Source: Veillonella agrestimuris (GTDB lineage: Bacteria > Bacillota > Negativicutes > Veillonellales > Veillonellaceae). Taken from it: 64,000 bases of DNA. Made by a program: the position numbers and the translations under genes. Below the pieces are notes generated by a model. That model made no database searches, was not told the DNA's origin, and saw only the letters and a list, made by a program, of their open reading frames with translations. Positions within the stretch are counted from its first letter, which is position 1; each line of letters begins with the position of its first letter. Below, one piece after another: positions 44,678 through 54,285 of the stretch. The stretch lies in contig NZ_CALPCS010000009.1 in assembly GCF_943193065.1 (NCBI RefSeq), positions 29,564 to 93,563 on the forward strand. The letters run 5' to 3'.

Positions 44678-45982
44678 ATGTACTGGATATATAATGTATT
44701 GCTCATTATTTATTGGATAGGCCTCATACCGGTCATCCTTTACCGACTAGCCTTTGAAGAAGGTTTTTATGAGCGTATCAAACAAAGTGCAGGGTATATG
44801 CCTGCTACATTACTAAAAAAAATAGAAGGTCGGCGGGCTGTTTGGATTCACGCCGCATCGGTAGGGGAAATCGTAGCTACAAGCCCTTTGGTGAAGGAAG
44901 TAAAACGAGAATTTCCAGAAGCCGTTGTTGTTGTTTCTGTAGTTACCGCCACAGGACACGCTATGGCGCATCGCATCATTCCTGAGGCGGAAGGGATTAT
45001 CTTTTTCCCTCTCGATTTGCCGTATTTGACGCGAAAAATCCTTCACATTATTAAACCCATTACGATTTTACTAGTAGAAACAGAGATTTGGCCAAATTTC
45101 TTGCGCATTGCAGAGTCTGAAAAAATTCCTGTTATGATGGTAAATGGCCGCATTTCTGATCGTAGTATGAAGCGCTATCGCTATATTAGTGCTTTCACAA
45201 AGGAAATGCTCAGTTCTATTGAGCGTTTTTGCATGCAATCCAGTTTTGATGCGGATCATATTACTCGCCTTGGTGCGGATAAAGACGAAATTACTGTTAC
45301 AGGAAATATGAAATATGATCAAACCTATGCGACTGTTACAGAAGAAGAAAAACAATCTTTATTAGACGAATTTGGCTTTGGTCATAATCATCCTATTATT
45401 GTGGCGGGTAGTACTCATAAAGGGGAAGAAGACGCTATCTTTGAAACGTTTAAAGAAGTTCTTAAAGAATACCCACAAGCGCGTTTATTAATTGCACCGA
45501 GGGAAATCTATCGCGGTCATGACGTACAAAGCTTAGCGAAAAAATATGGCTTGACGGCAATTTGTCGTAGCGATATGAAGGAACCTGTACACGGTACGAT
45601 TCCTGTAGTTGTGCTCGATACTATTGGTGAATTAGGGCGTTTGTACAGTTTAGGCGATATTATTTTCGTCGGCGGTTCCCTCGTGAAAACAGGTGGCCAT
45701 AATATTCTTGAACCTGCTGCCCACGGCAAACCAATTATCGTAGGTCCTCATATGTTTAATTTCAAAGAAATTTTCAATCTCTTATATTCCCGTAATGCTT
45801 GCGTACAAGTAAAAAGTCAACAAGAATTAACGAAGATGGTACTTCGCTTGTGTAAAGATACAGCATTAGCAGAAGAGATGGGGCAAAACTGTTTAGATAT
45901 TATCCGTGAAAATAGAGGGGCTACGAAACGTAATACCCAAGCATTACGTCAATTATTTGAATCCCACAATATCATTCCTTAA
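44678..45982 (+). CDS. waaA: 3-deoxy-D-manno-octulosonic acid (Kdo) transferase
   Basis: Adds Kdo from CMP-Kdo to lipid A precursor at the inner-membrane face. It starts with a membrane segment (about 4-22). The WaaA signature regions are VWIHAASVGEIVATSPLVKE, LLVETEIWPNFLR, VNGRISDRSMKRY, IVAGSTHKGEED and the C-terminal FVGGSLVKTGGHNILEPAA. The 434-residue length is normal. It could be mono- or bifunctional; sequence alone does not tell. Confidence 0.94.
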   Translation: MYWIYNVLLIIYWIGLIPVILYRLAFEEGFYERIKQSAGYMPATLLKKIEGRRAVWIHAASVGEIVATSPLVKEVKREFPEAVVVVSVVTATGHAMAHRIIPEAEGIIFFPLDLPYLTRKILHIIKPITILLVETEIWPNFLRIAESEKIPVMMVNGRISDRSMKRYRYISAFTKEMLSSIERFCMQSSFDADHITRLGADKDEITVTGNMKYDQTYATVTEEEKQSLLDEFGFGHNHPIIVAGSTHKGEEDAIFETFKEVLKEYPQARLLIAPREIYRGHDVQSLAKKYGLTAICRSDMKEPVHGTIPVVVLDTIGELGRLYSLGDIIFVGGSLVKTGGHNILEPAAHGKPIIVGPHMFNFKEIFNLLYSRNACVQVKSQQELTKMVLRLCKDTALAEEMGQNCLDIIRENRGATKRNTQALRQLFESHNIIP

Positions 45983-46016
45983 CGATTGATTCCCATATAT
46001 AGGGGGAGGTTATACT

Positions 46017-47129
46017 ATGAATGGTGAAGATCTTTTTAAAGGCATAGTCAGTGGAGACAATGATTCCATCATAGCCGATGTGGCTCGTGCTGGCTTAGCT
46101 TTCCTCAGTAAAGGTTATGAAAAAGCCGTTACGATGCGGAATAAAAAATACGATAAAGGCGATGGTGTGACTACCGTATCGGTGCCTGTTATCAGTGTGG
46201 GCAATATTACGGCTGGTGGTACTGGGAAAACGCCGATGGTTCACTTCATTTGTGACGCGTTGAGTAAAAAAGGATTTCATCCTACTGTGCTTAGCCGTGG
46301 CTATAAAGCGAAAGACAATAGTGAAAGTATCATTATTTCCGAACACGGTACACTCTTAGTAGAGCCAGAAGTGAGCGGTGATGAAGCGTGGCTATTAGCA
46401 AAAGTATTACCTCAATCGAGTGTCATTATTGGTCGTAAACGGATAGCATCAGCACAGCTAGCCATCGATGAACTAGGAGCAGACTGTTTAGTGATGGATG
46501 ATGGATTCCAACATCGAGCTTTGCACCGTGATAAAGATATTGTGCTCATTGATGCGTCAAATCCATTTGGTTATGAACACGTATTGCCGAGAGGGCTTTT
46601 ACGGGAACCATTGGATGGACTGAAACGAGCTAGCTCTATCGTGCTAACGAAGGTAGACCAAGTCGATCCAGGTATGGTAGCGGCTTTGAAACAACGATTA
46701 AGTCACATGGTACCTCATATTCCTGTGTATGAAACGACACACAAGCCGCGATCTGTCTATACGTTAGATGAATGGGCCCAAGGAGATGAAGGTCATCAAG
46801 TAGGCTTTGGTAAAGAACATACCATTATGGCTGTTAGTGGCATTGGAAACCCTTATTCTTTCACTAAAACATTGGAAGGCTGTGACTACAATGTAGTTCA
46901 TACGATGGGATTTGGTGATCATCACGACTTCAGCAATGACGATGTTGTGAACATTTGGAAGGAAGCTTTTGCACACAGTGCGACGGCTATTATGATTACC
47001 GAAAAAGATGCGGTTAAGCTTAGTCAGTTGCGTACAATTGAAGACTTACAAATACCGATTCTAGTGCTATCTATAGGCATTGAATTTAAGTCGGGAAAAC
47101 AAGAATTTATAGAAAATTTAGGATTTTAG
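46017..47129 (+). CDS. lpxK: Tetraacyldisaccharide 4'-kinase
   Basis: Phosphorylates the 4' position of the lipid A disaccharide. The P-loop is in SVGNITAGGTGKTPMVHF, followed by VLSRGYKAK and the catalytic-region DDGFQHRALHRDKDIVLIDA. It has 370 residues. The N-terminal membrane-proximal part is slightly longer than usual. It follows waaA by 34 bases with a ggggagg signal before ATG 46017. Confidence 0.94.
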   Translation: MNGEDLFKGIVSGDNDSIIADVARAGLAFLSKGYEKAVTMRNKKYDKGDGVTTVSVPVISVGNITAGGTGKTPMVHFICDALSKKGFHPTVLSRGYKAKDNSESIIISEHGTLLVEPEVSGDEAWLLAKVLPQSSVIIGRKRIASAQLAIDELGADCLVMDDGFQHRALHRDKDIVLIDASNPFGYEHVLPRGLLREPLDGLKRASSIVLTKVDQVDPGMVAALKQRLSHMVPHIPVYETTHKPRSVYTLDEWAQGDEGHQVGFGKEHTIMAVSGIGNPYSFTKTLEGCDYNVVHTMGFGDHHDFSNDDVVNIWKEAFAHSATAIMITEKDAVKLSQLRTIEDLQIPILVLSIGIEFKSGKQEFIENLGF

Positions 47130-47173
47130 TGTATAATAAAGAGATACATAGTTAAAAGAAATGAGGTTATATT

Positions 47174-47905
47174 GTGAAAGTTGGCTGTGTCATTCCTGCC
47201 CGTTATGGGTCGACTCGTTTACCGGGAAAGCCATTGGCGGACATTGCAGGAAAAACAATGATTCAACGAGTTTATGAAAGTGTTTCATTAGCCACAATTC
47301 CTGCTATCACGATCGTAGCTACTGACGATCAACGAGTCTATGATGCAGTAGAAGCCTTTGGTGGTACTGCGATGATGACAAGTCCGAACCATCCAACGGG
47401 AACGGACCGCTTAGCAGAAGTGGCAACTCACTATGATGATATAGACCTCATCATCAATGTTCAAGGTGATGAACCTTTAATTGATGCTGCTTTGATTGAT
47501 GAATTGGCAGCTTTGTTTGTAGCTGATGACGAGTTACAAATGGCTACAGTAGCTACTCCTTTATGGGAAGAAGAATATGATGAGCCATCGGTTGTTAAAG
47601 TCGTTCTCAACAAGCGTCATGATGCTATGTATTTTTCTCGTTCTCTCATTCCTTATCCTCGCAATAGTTTCGTAAATGCCCCATTAAAACATATTGGCAT
47701 TTACGCCTATAAACGAGACTTCCTTCTGAACTATGCCAATATGGCGCCTACAGGAGCAGAACAAACGGAATCGTTAGAACAACTACGGGCTTTAGAAAAT
47801 GGACACACCATACGTGTTATTATTACAGATAAACGCTTTGTCGGTGTAGATACACCAGAAGACTTAGCGCGTGTAAATGAAATATTCCGACAAAAGGAGA
47901 TATAA
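47174..47905 (+). CDS. kdsB: CMP-Kdo synthetase
   Basis: Activates Kdo with CTP for WaaA. Signatures are CVIPARYGSTRLPGKPLADI, SPNHPTGTDRLAEVA, VQGDEPLID and the C-terminal GVDTPEDLARV. The 243-residue length is usual. GTG 47174 follows atgagg. The stop is directly followed by the kdsA start, so the kdsA ribosome binding site lies inside kdsB. A TATAAT at about 47134 in the gap before it may be an internal -10 box, without a clear -35. Confidence 0.95.
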   Translation: MKVGCVIPARYGSTRLPGKPLADIAGKTMIQRVYESVSLATIPAITIVATDDQRVYDAVEAFGGTAMMTSPNHPTGTDRLAEVATHYDDIDLIINVQGDEPLIDAALIDELAALFVADDELQMATVATPLWEEEYDEPSVVKVVLNKRHDAMYFSRSLIPYPRNSFVNAPLKHIGIYAYKRDFLLNYANMAPTGAEQTESLEQLRALENGHTIRVIITDKRFVGVDTPEDLARVNEIFRQKEI

Positions 47906-48724
47906 ATGAAATCAGTTCAAATTGGAGACTTAACAGTTGGCGGTGGCAAAGGCTTATTCGTAATGGCTGGCCCATGCGTTATCGAAGATTATGACCGCAC
48001 ACTTGCTATTGGTAGAGAAGCAAAAGCGATTTGTGATCGCTTAGGTGTTCCTTATGTATTCAAAGCTTCTTTCGATAAAGCAAACCGCTCTAGTTTTAAT
48101 TCTTTCCGTGGTCCTGGTATCGATGAAGGTTTACAAATCTTAGCATCTATTAAAAAAGAATTGAACGTACCTGTAGTGAGTGATATTCACTCTATTGAGC
48201 AAATCGAACCAGCTGCAGAAGTATTAGATGTTCTTCAAATCCCTGCTTTTTTATGCCGTCAAACAGACCTTGTATACGGCGCTGCGAAAACAGGTAAATG
48301 TGTAAATGTAAAAAAAGGCCAATTTATGGCACCAAAGGACATGGAAAATGTACTTAATAAAATGAAAGAATCGGGCAATGAAAACCTCATGCTTACAGAA
48401 CGAGGTTTCAGCTTTGGTTATAATAACCTCGTTGTAGATATGCGTTCTTTCCCGATTATGAGAAACTTTGGGTATCCAATCGTATTCGATGCGACTCATA
48501 GCGTACAATTACCAGGTGGGGCGGGTACGTCTTCTAGCGGTAATCGCGAATTTGTACCTAACTTAGCTCGCGCTGCTGTAGCTAGTGGTGTGGATGGTCT
48601 TTTCTTTGAAGTCCACGACAATCCTGAAGAAGCATTATCAGATGGTCCAAATATGTTGTATTTGAACCAATTTGAATCCTTGTTAACAGAGCTAGTAGCT
48701 ATTGATAAAATCGTTAAACCATAA
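47906..48724 (+). CDS. kdsA: Kdo-8-phosphate synthase
   Basis: Condenses arabinose 5-phosphate with PEP. The 272-residue TIM barrel shows MAGPCVIEDYD, FKASFDKANRSSFNSFRGPG, VPVVSDIHS, IPAFLCRQTDL, and FDATHSVQLPGG. The Cys in LTERGFSFGYNNLVVDMRS and similar positions would separate metal-dependent from metal-independent forms, but this was not resolved by eye. The ATG directly follows the kdsB stop with aaaggag upstream. Confidence 0.96.
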   Translation: MKSVQIGDLTVGGGKGLFVMAGPCVIEDYDRTLAIGREAKAICDRLGVPYVFKASFDKANRSSFNSFRGPGIDEGLQILASIKKELNVPVVSDIHSIEQIEPAAEVLDVLQIPAFLCRQTDLVYGAAKTGKCVNVKKGQFMAPKDMENVLNKMKESGNENLMLTERGFSFGYNNLVVDMRSFPIMRNFGYPIVFDATHSVQLPGGAGTSSSGNREFVPNLARAAVASGVDGLFFEVHDNPEEALSDGPNMLYLNQFESLLTELVAIDKIVKP

Positions 48725-48736
48725 GGAGCAATCGTA

Positions 48737-49708
48737 TTGGATATTTTAGAACGGGCAGCACAAGTCCTTCGTATAGAAGCACAGGCTATTGAACACTTAA
48801 TTACAACTTTAGATGAAAGCTTTGAAAATGCTGTACATATGATTTTAGCCTCCAAAGGTCGCGTTGTATGTACTGGTATGGGCAAATCTGGTCATATTGG
48901 GCGTAAAATTGCTGCTACATTAGCCAGTACTGGTACTCCTGCTTTCTTCATGCATCCTGGGGAAGGTGTGCATGGCGATTTAGGGATGATTACAGAAAAT
49001 GACGTTGTACTTGCCTTTTCTAATAGTGGTGAAACTGGTGAAATCATCAGCATTTTACCGTCCTTACGTCGTATCGGGGCTAAGTTGATTTGCGTTGTGG
49101 GCAAGAAGGAATCTACATTGGCGAAAAACTCTGATGTCGTGTTGTTAGCCGAAGTAGAACGAGAAGCGTGCCCGTTGGGGTTAGCACCAACGACGAGTAC
49201 TACAGTGGCGTTGGCTTTAGGTGATGCATTAGCAGTAAGTCTTTTAGAAATCCGCGATTTCAAGCCAGAAAACTTTGCTGTATTCCATCCAGGTGGATCA
49301 TTAGGTCGTCGTTTGTTGATGACTGTAGAAAACGTTATGCATGGTCATGATGATAATCCAACAGTACTGAAAGAGGCTACTGTACGGGATGCCTTATTCA
49401 TTATGACAGAAAAAGGTTTAGGAGCTGCTACTGTAGTAGATAATGAAGGCCGATTAATCGGTCTTGTTACCGATGGCGATGTGCGTCGCGGCTTAGATTC
49501 GGGGAGCGACTTCTTAGAACGACCTGTAGAACATATGATGACGAATATGCCGCGAACAATTACGAAAGATAAGTTGGCTGCAGAAGCACTTCATATGATG
49601 GAGAAAAACCAACCTCGTCCAATTACAGTTCTTCCTGTTGTTGACGATGAGGGCCGTTCTATCGGCATCGTTCATATTACCGATTTATTGCGCCGAGGCA
49701 TTGTATAA
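48737..49708 (+). CDS. kdsD: Arabinose-5-phosphate isomerase (SIS plus two CBS domains)
   Basis: Converts ribulose 5-phosphate to arabinose 5-phosphate for Kdo synthesis. The SIS domain (about 30-170) has VVCTGMGKSGHIGRKIAATL, TPAFFMHPGEGVHGDLG and FSNSGETGEI. Two CBS domains follow (about 200-320: VENVMHG...). The start is TTG 48737 after aaggag. It shares one base with kdsC. Its place among kdsB, kdsA and kdsC supports KdsD rather than a catabolic GutQ-type isomerase. Confidence 0.94.
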   Translation: MDILERAAQVLRIEAQAIEHLITTLDESFENAVHMILASKGRVVCTGMGKSGHIGRKIAATLASTGTPAFFMHPGEGVHGDLGMITENDVVLAFSNSGETGEIISILPSLRRIGAKLICVVGKKESTLAKNSDVVLLAEVEREACPLGLAPTTSTTVALALGDALAVSLLEIRDFKPENFAVFHPGGSLGRRLLMTVENVMHGHDDNPTVLKEATVRDALFIMTEKGLGAATVVDNEGRLIGLVTDGDVRRGLDSGSDFLERPVEHMMTNMPRTITKDKLAAEALHMMEKNQPRPITVLPVVDDEGRSIGIVHITDLLRRGIV

Positions 49709-50229
49709 TGGATATTCGTTGGATTGTACTTGATGTAGATGGCGTCTTATCTGATGGGATGCTAGTATATACATCAAATGGAGAAGAAACTAAATCTTTC
49801 TCCGTTAAAGACGGGTTAGGCTTAACAGCTGCTAAGAAATGCGGCATTAAACTAGCTATCATTACAGCTCGCGTATCACCGATGGTGGAACGGAGGGCAA
49901 AAGAATTAAAATTTGATGCTCTTATTATGGGGCATGCCAATAAAACAGAAGCATTGCGCTCCCTTTGTGAAGAACACAATATTGCTCTACACAATATTGC
50001 TTATATGGGGGACGATTTAAATGATTTAGGTCCTTTGTCGATGGTAGGTTTGCCTATGGCACCACAGAATGCTGTATTAGAAGTGAAGCGCATCGCTAAA
50101 TTTATCGCTACTAATGACGGCGGTCATGGTGCTGTTCGAGAAGGGGTAGAGTTTATTTTGAAACATCAAGGATTATGGGACTCTGTAGTGCAAGACTATA
50201 TGATGGAGGCTCATAATCACGGACAATAA
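49708..50229 (+). CDS. kdsC: Kdo-8-phosphate phosphatase
   Basis: A HAD-superfamily phosphatase of the small, cap-less YrbI type that releases Kdo. The motifs are I LDVDGVLSDG (nucleophile Asp), II ITAR, and III YMGDDLNDLGPL. The 173-residue length fits. The ATG overlaps the kdsD stop by one base (TAATG). Confidence 0.94.
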   Translation: MDIRWIVLDVDGVLSDGMLVYTSNGEETKSFSVKDGLGLTAAKKCGIKLAIITARVSPMVERRAKELKFDALIMGHANKTEALRSLCEEHNIALHNIAYMGDDLNDLGPLSMVGLPMAPQNAVLEVKRIAKFIATNDGGHGAVREGVEFILKHQGLWDSVVQDYMMEAHNHGQ

Positions 50230-50243
50230 AGGAGGTGGGCAGA

Positions 50244-51176
50244 ATGAATAATGAATGGCAATACCATTTAGTGAAAGCGATTAGCTGGCTTATCTGTAGA
50301 TTACCGTATAAGCTCATTTTGCTCATTGGTGCTGGGTTAGGACCTCTCTATGGGGTGATTGCGAAGAAGCAAAAATTACGAGGCATCAAAAATATCAAAA
50401 TTGGCATGAATATGAATGATCAAGAAGCAGAAGAACTGATTGGCCGTTTGTTTAAAAACTTAGGCCGCAGTGTAATGGAAATTCTCTACATGCCAAATTT
50501 AACAAAAGAATTTATCGATAAGCATATTGAAATGCGCGGCGTAGAATATTTGGAAGAGGCCATTAAAGAAGATAAAGGTGTTATCGTTCTTACTGGTCAC
50601 GTAGGTAACTGGGAATGGATGGGGGCAGCCTTAGCGGCTCATGGTTATCCATCTACGACGATTGTAAAAAAACAACCCAATGCTCAATTCACTCGCTTTA
50701 TGAATGAATATCGAGAAATGGTTGGTTTAGATGTATTCGCTAGTGGCGGTAATGAAATCGTATCGGCAGCGAAAGCGTTGAAAAAGAAAAAACTTCTTGG
50801 TTTCTTAGCAGACCAAGATGGCTATATTCATGGCTTGCCTGTACCGTTCTTAGGACAGCCATCATCTGCAGTAGTAGGTCCTGCTACATTTGCGAAAAAA
50901 TTTGATTCTCCTGTAGTACCTATCTTTGCATCGCGCAAGCCAGAAGGGGGCCATATCGTTCATATTTTGCCGCCGCTTCATTACCAACATAGCGGTGACG
51001 ATGATGTAGATATGTACACTTTAACAGAAGAATGTGTGAAAGTAACAGAAGATTTTATTCGTGAACATCCAGATGAGTGGATTTGGTTCCAACATCGTTG
51101 GATGACACAAATGAGTCAAATTGTTGATTATGATAAGAAACTAGAAATTCGGGAGCGAGCTCATGAAAAACAATAA
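50244..51176 (+). CDS. LpxL/HtrB-type lipid A late acyltransferase 2
   Basis: A second late acyltransferase paralogue. The catalytic motif is TGHVGNWEWMGAAL, followed by LGFLADQDGYIHGLPVPFLG and the C-terminal HPDEWIWFQHRWM. ATG 50244 is preferred over GTG 50235 because aaaggaggtggg lies at 50229-50240. The end overlaps lptC by 14 bases. Two copies in the window suggest that lipid A here receives two secondary acyl chains, by analogy with LpxL and LpxM. Confidence 0.88.
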   Translation: MNNEWQYHLVKAISWLICRLPYKLILLIGAGLGPLYGVIAKKQKLRGIKNIKIGMNMNDQEAEELIGRLFKNLGRSVMEILYMPNLTKEFIDKHIEMRGVEYLEEAIKEDKGVIVLTGHVGNWEWMGAALAAHGYPSTTIVKKQPNAQFTRFMNEYREMVGLDVFASGGNEIVSAAKALKKKKLLGFLADQDGYIHGLPVPFLGQPSSAVVGPATFAKKFDSPVVPIFASRKPEGGHIVHILPPLHYQHSGDDDVDMYTLTEECVKVTEDFIREHPDEWIWFQHRWMTQMSQIVDYDKKLEIRERAHEKQ

Positions 51177-51696
51177 AAAATTAATCGCCATTGTGGGCGC
51201 CATCGTTCTCATTCTAGTAGGCTTTATCGTCTATTTGTTACAAGACTCGGATGAGGTTACAAATCGTACGAGTTCAGGACAAACGATTAATTTCCAAGGT
51301 GCTGAATTGAAAGAGGAAGCAGATGGGAAATTAGTGTGGGCCTTGTCGGCGGAAACGATCAATTATGATCCTCGTACAAAGGCTATTGTACTCACTAATT
51401 TAAGGGGCCATTTTTATCAAGACAATGTAACCACAACTATTACAGCACCGCATGCGGTATTGTCCAGTGATAGAAATACCCTCGATGTAGATGGCGGTAT
51501 TACAGCTACAAATACAGACGAAGACACATTAGTGACAGAAGCCATTCACTTCGATAATAAGACGAAACAATTTACCTCTCAATCTGCTTTCACCTATGAA
51601 GGTAAAGACGCTACATTAGTAGGCGATAAACTGGAAGGTAATATGTCTTTGAAAAAAATTAAAGCCATAGGCAATGCTAAGTTAACGAAAAAATAG
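51163..51696 (+). CDS. lptC: LPS export protein LptC
   Basis: A bitopic protein of the LPS export bridge. One N-terminal membrane segment (about 6-25) is followed by a periplasmic beta-jellyroll (FQGAELKEEADGKLVWALSAE...). The 177 residues fit the family. It is embedded between an acyltransferase (overlap 14 bases) and lptA (gap 13 bases), which strengthens the call. Confidence 0.9.
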   Translation: MKNNKKLIAIVGAIVLILVGFIVYLLQDSDEVTNRTSSGQTINFQGAELKEEADGKLVWALSAETINYDPRTKAIVLTNLRGHFYQDNVTTTITAPHAVLSSDRNTLDVDGGITATNTDEDTLVTEAIHFDNKTKQFTSQSAFTYEGKDATLVGDKLEGNMSLKKIKAIGNAKLTKK

Positions 51697-51709
51697 ATGA
51701 GGAAATGCG

Positions 51710-52432
51710 ATGAACAAGAAATTACGAATGGGGTCACTTGCGGTGGCTATATTGATGTCAGTATCCGCTACCGTATTGGCTGCCAATAATGATCCACTCA
51801 CCATCAGTGCTGACACATTAGCTTATGATGGCACTAGTGGTCGCGCTGAGGCTATTGGTAATGTAGTGATTACACAGCTTGACAAAACGATGACAGGCGC
51901 TAAAGGCTGGTATAATACAAAAACTCGTGAAGCTCAATTAGAAGGTGGCGTATCCATGATTGGTACAGATATGGCTATGTCTGCATCTACATTACATAGC
52001 ATTAATGATAACCAATTGAAAGCTACTGGCAATGTACATATGCAACGCGAAGACCGCCAAATTTTTGGTGATACTGTTGAATATAATACAGAGTCTGAAT
52101 ATGGTAAAGTAGTGGGCAATGCAAAACTCATTGCAGAAGGTACTACCTTAACAGGCAATCAAGTAGAAGGTTGGATGAAAGAAATCCGCGCTGTAGCGCA
52201 AGGCAATGTAACATTTAGCAATCCTGATCGAAACGTATCTGGTTCTGGCGACCGCGCTACGTATACGCAAACACCTAATCAAAATGATGGTGTCGTATTA
52301 TTAACTGGTAATGCTCATGCTGTACAAAACGGCAATGTGCTCAACGCGCCAGAATTAAAAATCCATTTAGACGATAATTCTGCAGAAACATTGGGTGGTC
52401 GCAGTACGTTAATTATTGTTCCCAATCGATAA
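51710..52432 (+). CDS. lptA: Periplasmic LPS-bridge protein LptA
   Basis: A signal peptide (about 1-24, ending VLAA) is followed by an OstA/LptA beta-jellyroll: DPLTISADTLAYDGTSGRAEAIGNVVI, MTGAKGWYNTKTREAQLEGG and later repeats of the same pattern. The 240 residues are longer than E. coli LptA (185). The start follows gaggaaatgcg. It lies between lptC and lptB. Confidence 0.92.
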   Translation: MNKKLRMGSLAVAILMSVSATVLAANNDPLTISADTLAYDGTSGRAEAIGNVVITQLDKTMTGAKGWYNTKTREAQLEGGVSMIGTDMAMSASTLHSINDNQLKATGNVHMQREDRQIFGDTVEYNTESEYGKVVGNAKLIAEGTTLTGNQVEGWMKEIRAVAQGNVTFSNPDRNVSGSGDRATYTQTPNQNDGVVLLTGNAHAVQNGNVLNAPELKIHLDDNSAETLGGRSTLIIVPNR

Positions 52433-52441
52433 GGATTGAAT

Positions 52442-53161
52442 ATGTATATAGAAACGAATAATCTAATTAAAACCTTTGATGGACGCAATGTCGTTGACGG
52501 GGTGAGCATTCGCGTTGAAAAAGGTCAAGTCGTAGGTTTGCTCGGCCCTAACGGGGCTGGTAAAACAACGTCTTTTTACATGATTGTAGGCATTGAAAAA
52601 CCCACAACTGGTACAATTACAGTAGGTGGAAAAGATATTACTGGCATACCGATGCATAAGCGTGCTGCTGAAGGCATCGGCTATTTGCCGCAAGAGGCAT
52701 CTATCTTTCGGTCTATGACAGTAGAAGACAATATTCGCGCCATGTTGCAAACGACAAATAAATCGCAAGAAGAAATTGATACTATCGTAGATTCTCTCAT
52801 TGCTGAGTTTAATATTAATCATGTTCGCCAGCGGACGGGTATGCAATTGTCCGGCGGTGAACGACGTCGTGTTGAAATTGCTCGTTGCTTAGCGTTAGAA
52901 CCAAACTTTATTTTGCTGGACGAACCATTTGCTGGTGTAGACCCAATTGCAGTGGCTGACATTCAGCAAATTATTTTACATGTAAAAAATAGAGGCATTG
53001 GTATCCTCATTACAGACCATAACGTACGAGAAACATTAGGAATCGTTGATAGAGCGTATATTTTGAGCAGTGGTAAAATTCTATTAGAAGGTACACCAGA
53101 AGAAATCGCTAATGATCCAGTGGCACGAGAACATTATTTAGGTGAGAACTTTAAATTGTAG
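52442..53161 (+). CDS. lptB: LPS export ABC ATPase LptB
   Basis: The ATPase of the LPS exporter. Walker A is [17 protein letters not shown], the Q-loop [12 protein letters not shown], the signature [15 protein letters not shown] and Walker [14 protein letters not shown]. The 239 residues are typical. ATG 52442 fits the aagga signal; TTG 52436 is too close. It has a gap of 9 bases to lptA and 8 to the permease gene. Confidence 0.96.
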   Translation: MYIETNNLIKTFDGRNVVDGVSIRVEKGQVVGLLGPNGAGKTTSFYMIVGIEKPTTGTITVGGKDITGIPMHKRAAEGIGYLPQEASIFRSMTVEDNIRAMLQTTNKSQEEIDTIVDSLIAEFNINHVRQRTGMQLSGGERRRVEIARCLALEPNFILLDEPFAGVDPIAVADIQQIILHVKNRGIGILITDHNVRETLGIVDRAYILSSGKILLEGTPEEIANDPVAREHYLGENFKL

Positions 53162-53169
53162 GAGGGACT

Positions 53170-54261
53170 ATGCGCTTATTAGATACGTATATTTTAAAAG
53201 CCTTTATAGGTCCTTTCCTATTTGGTGTTTTTGCATTTACTAGTATCTTTGTCGGTACTGGTACATTATTCCGCATCGCACAGTATATTACTGAATACGG
53301 TGCACCACTATTAACTGTATTGAAAGCTTTTGTATTAGCTATGCCGAGCATCGTTATTTTGACATTCCCTATGTCTGTATTGCTCGGTTCTTTGATGGCT
53401 TTTAGCCGTTTAAGTAGTACTAGTGAAATCGTAGTTATGCGTGCTGGCGGGCTTAGCTTTTTGCGATTGGCTATGCCTGTATATATTTTGGCTCTTATTA
53501 TTTCCATCGGTGCTGTAGCCTTTAACGAATACGTGGTGCCGCGGACAAATAATATGTACCAAACAATCGTACGCGAAGATATTATGAAGAATTCGACGCC
53601 TAGGACACAGGATCACGTAGTGTTGAAGTCGATGAATGGCGATAATCTTGGCACTTTGATGTACGCAAAACACTTTGATAGTGAGAGCAAAGAGCTGCGT
53701 ATGATTACGGTACAGCAATTCAATGAAAATGGGGAATTGCAACAAGTAGAAAATGCTGACCGTGCTGAATGGAATGGTTCCGTATGGATTATGCATGATG
53801 GCATTATTTATGACGTATCTGCTGGCAATGGTGTAGAACGGACAATGCGTTTTACAGAGCAAATTCTGCCAATCAAAATGGAACCGAAAGACATTCAACA
53901 AGATCAACGCAAACCAGAAGAATTGACTATTAAAGAGTTACGTCACCGCATTAAAGCATATAAAGCGGCTTATACAGATGCGAGCAAGTTAGAAATGGAA
54001 ATGTACCAACGCTTTACGATTCCATTGGCAAGCTTTGTATTTGCTCTCGTAGGGGCGCCGTTAGGATTACAAAAACAACGGTCTAGTTCTTCTATCGGTT
54101 TTGGCATTAGTATTTTTATTATCTTTATATACTACGGCGTTATGACCTTTGCTGGTGCATTAGGTAAAGGTGGAGCGATTCCAACATTGACAGCCGCTTT
54201 AATTCCTGACGTATTAGGCGTCATTGCTGGTTTATATTTGAACTGGCGCGTATCGAGGTAA
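53170..54261 (+). CDS. LPS export permease of the LptF/LptG family (single copy)
   Basis: A YjgP/YjgQ-family permease with three N-terminal membrane segments (about 10-35, 55-80, 97-120), a periplasmic beta-jellyroll (about 125-260) and three C-terminal segments. Conserved parts are RLLDTYILKAFIGPFLFG and RFTIPLASFVFALVGAPLGL. Proteobacteria carry two paralogues (LptF and LptG) that form a heterodimer; only one is present here, so it may act as a homodimer unless a partner lies elsewhere. The aggaggg ribosome binding site precedes ATG 53170. Confidence 0.9.
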   Translation: MRLLDTYILKAFIGPFLFGVFAFTSIFVGTGTLFRIAQYITEYGAPLLTVLKAFVLAMPSIVILTFPMSVLLGSLMAFSRLSSTSEIVVMRAGGLSFLRLAMPVYILALIISIGAVAFNEYVVPRTNNMYQTIVREDIMKNSTPRTQDHVVLKSMNGDNLGTLMYAKHFDSESKELRMITVQQFNENGELQQVENADRAEWNGSVWIMHDGIIYDVSAGNGVERTMRFTEQILPIKMEPKDIQQDQRKPEELTIKELRHRIKAYKAAYTDASKLEMEMYQRFTIPLASFVFALVGAPLGLQKQRSSSSIGFGISIFIIFIYYGVMTFAGALGKGGAIPTLTAALIPDVLGVIAGLYLNWRVSR

Positions 54262-54285
54262 AGTTCGTTTGAAAGGAGGGGCACC

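Noticed and set aside
53410..53907. 165-codon minus-strand frame inside the LPS permease gene
   Set aside because: It lies wholly within a well-supported conserved gene and has no ribosome binding site.
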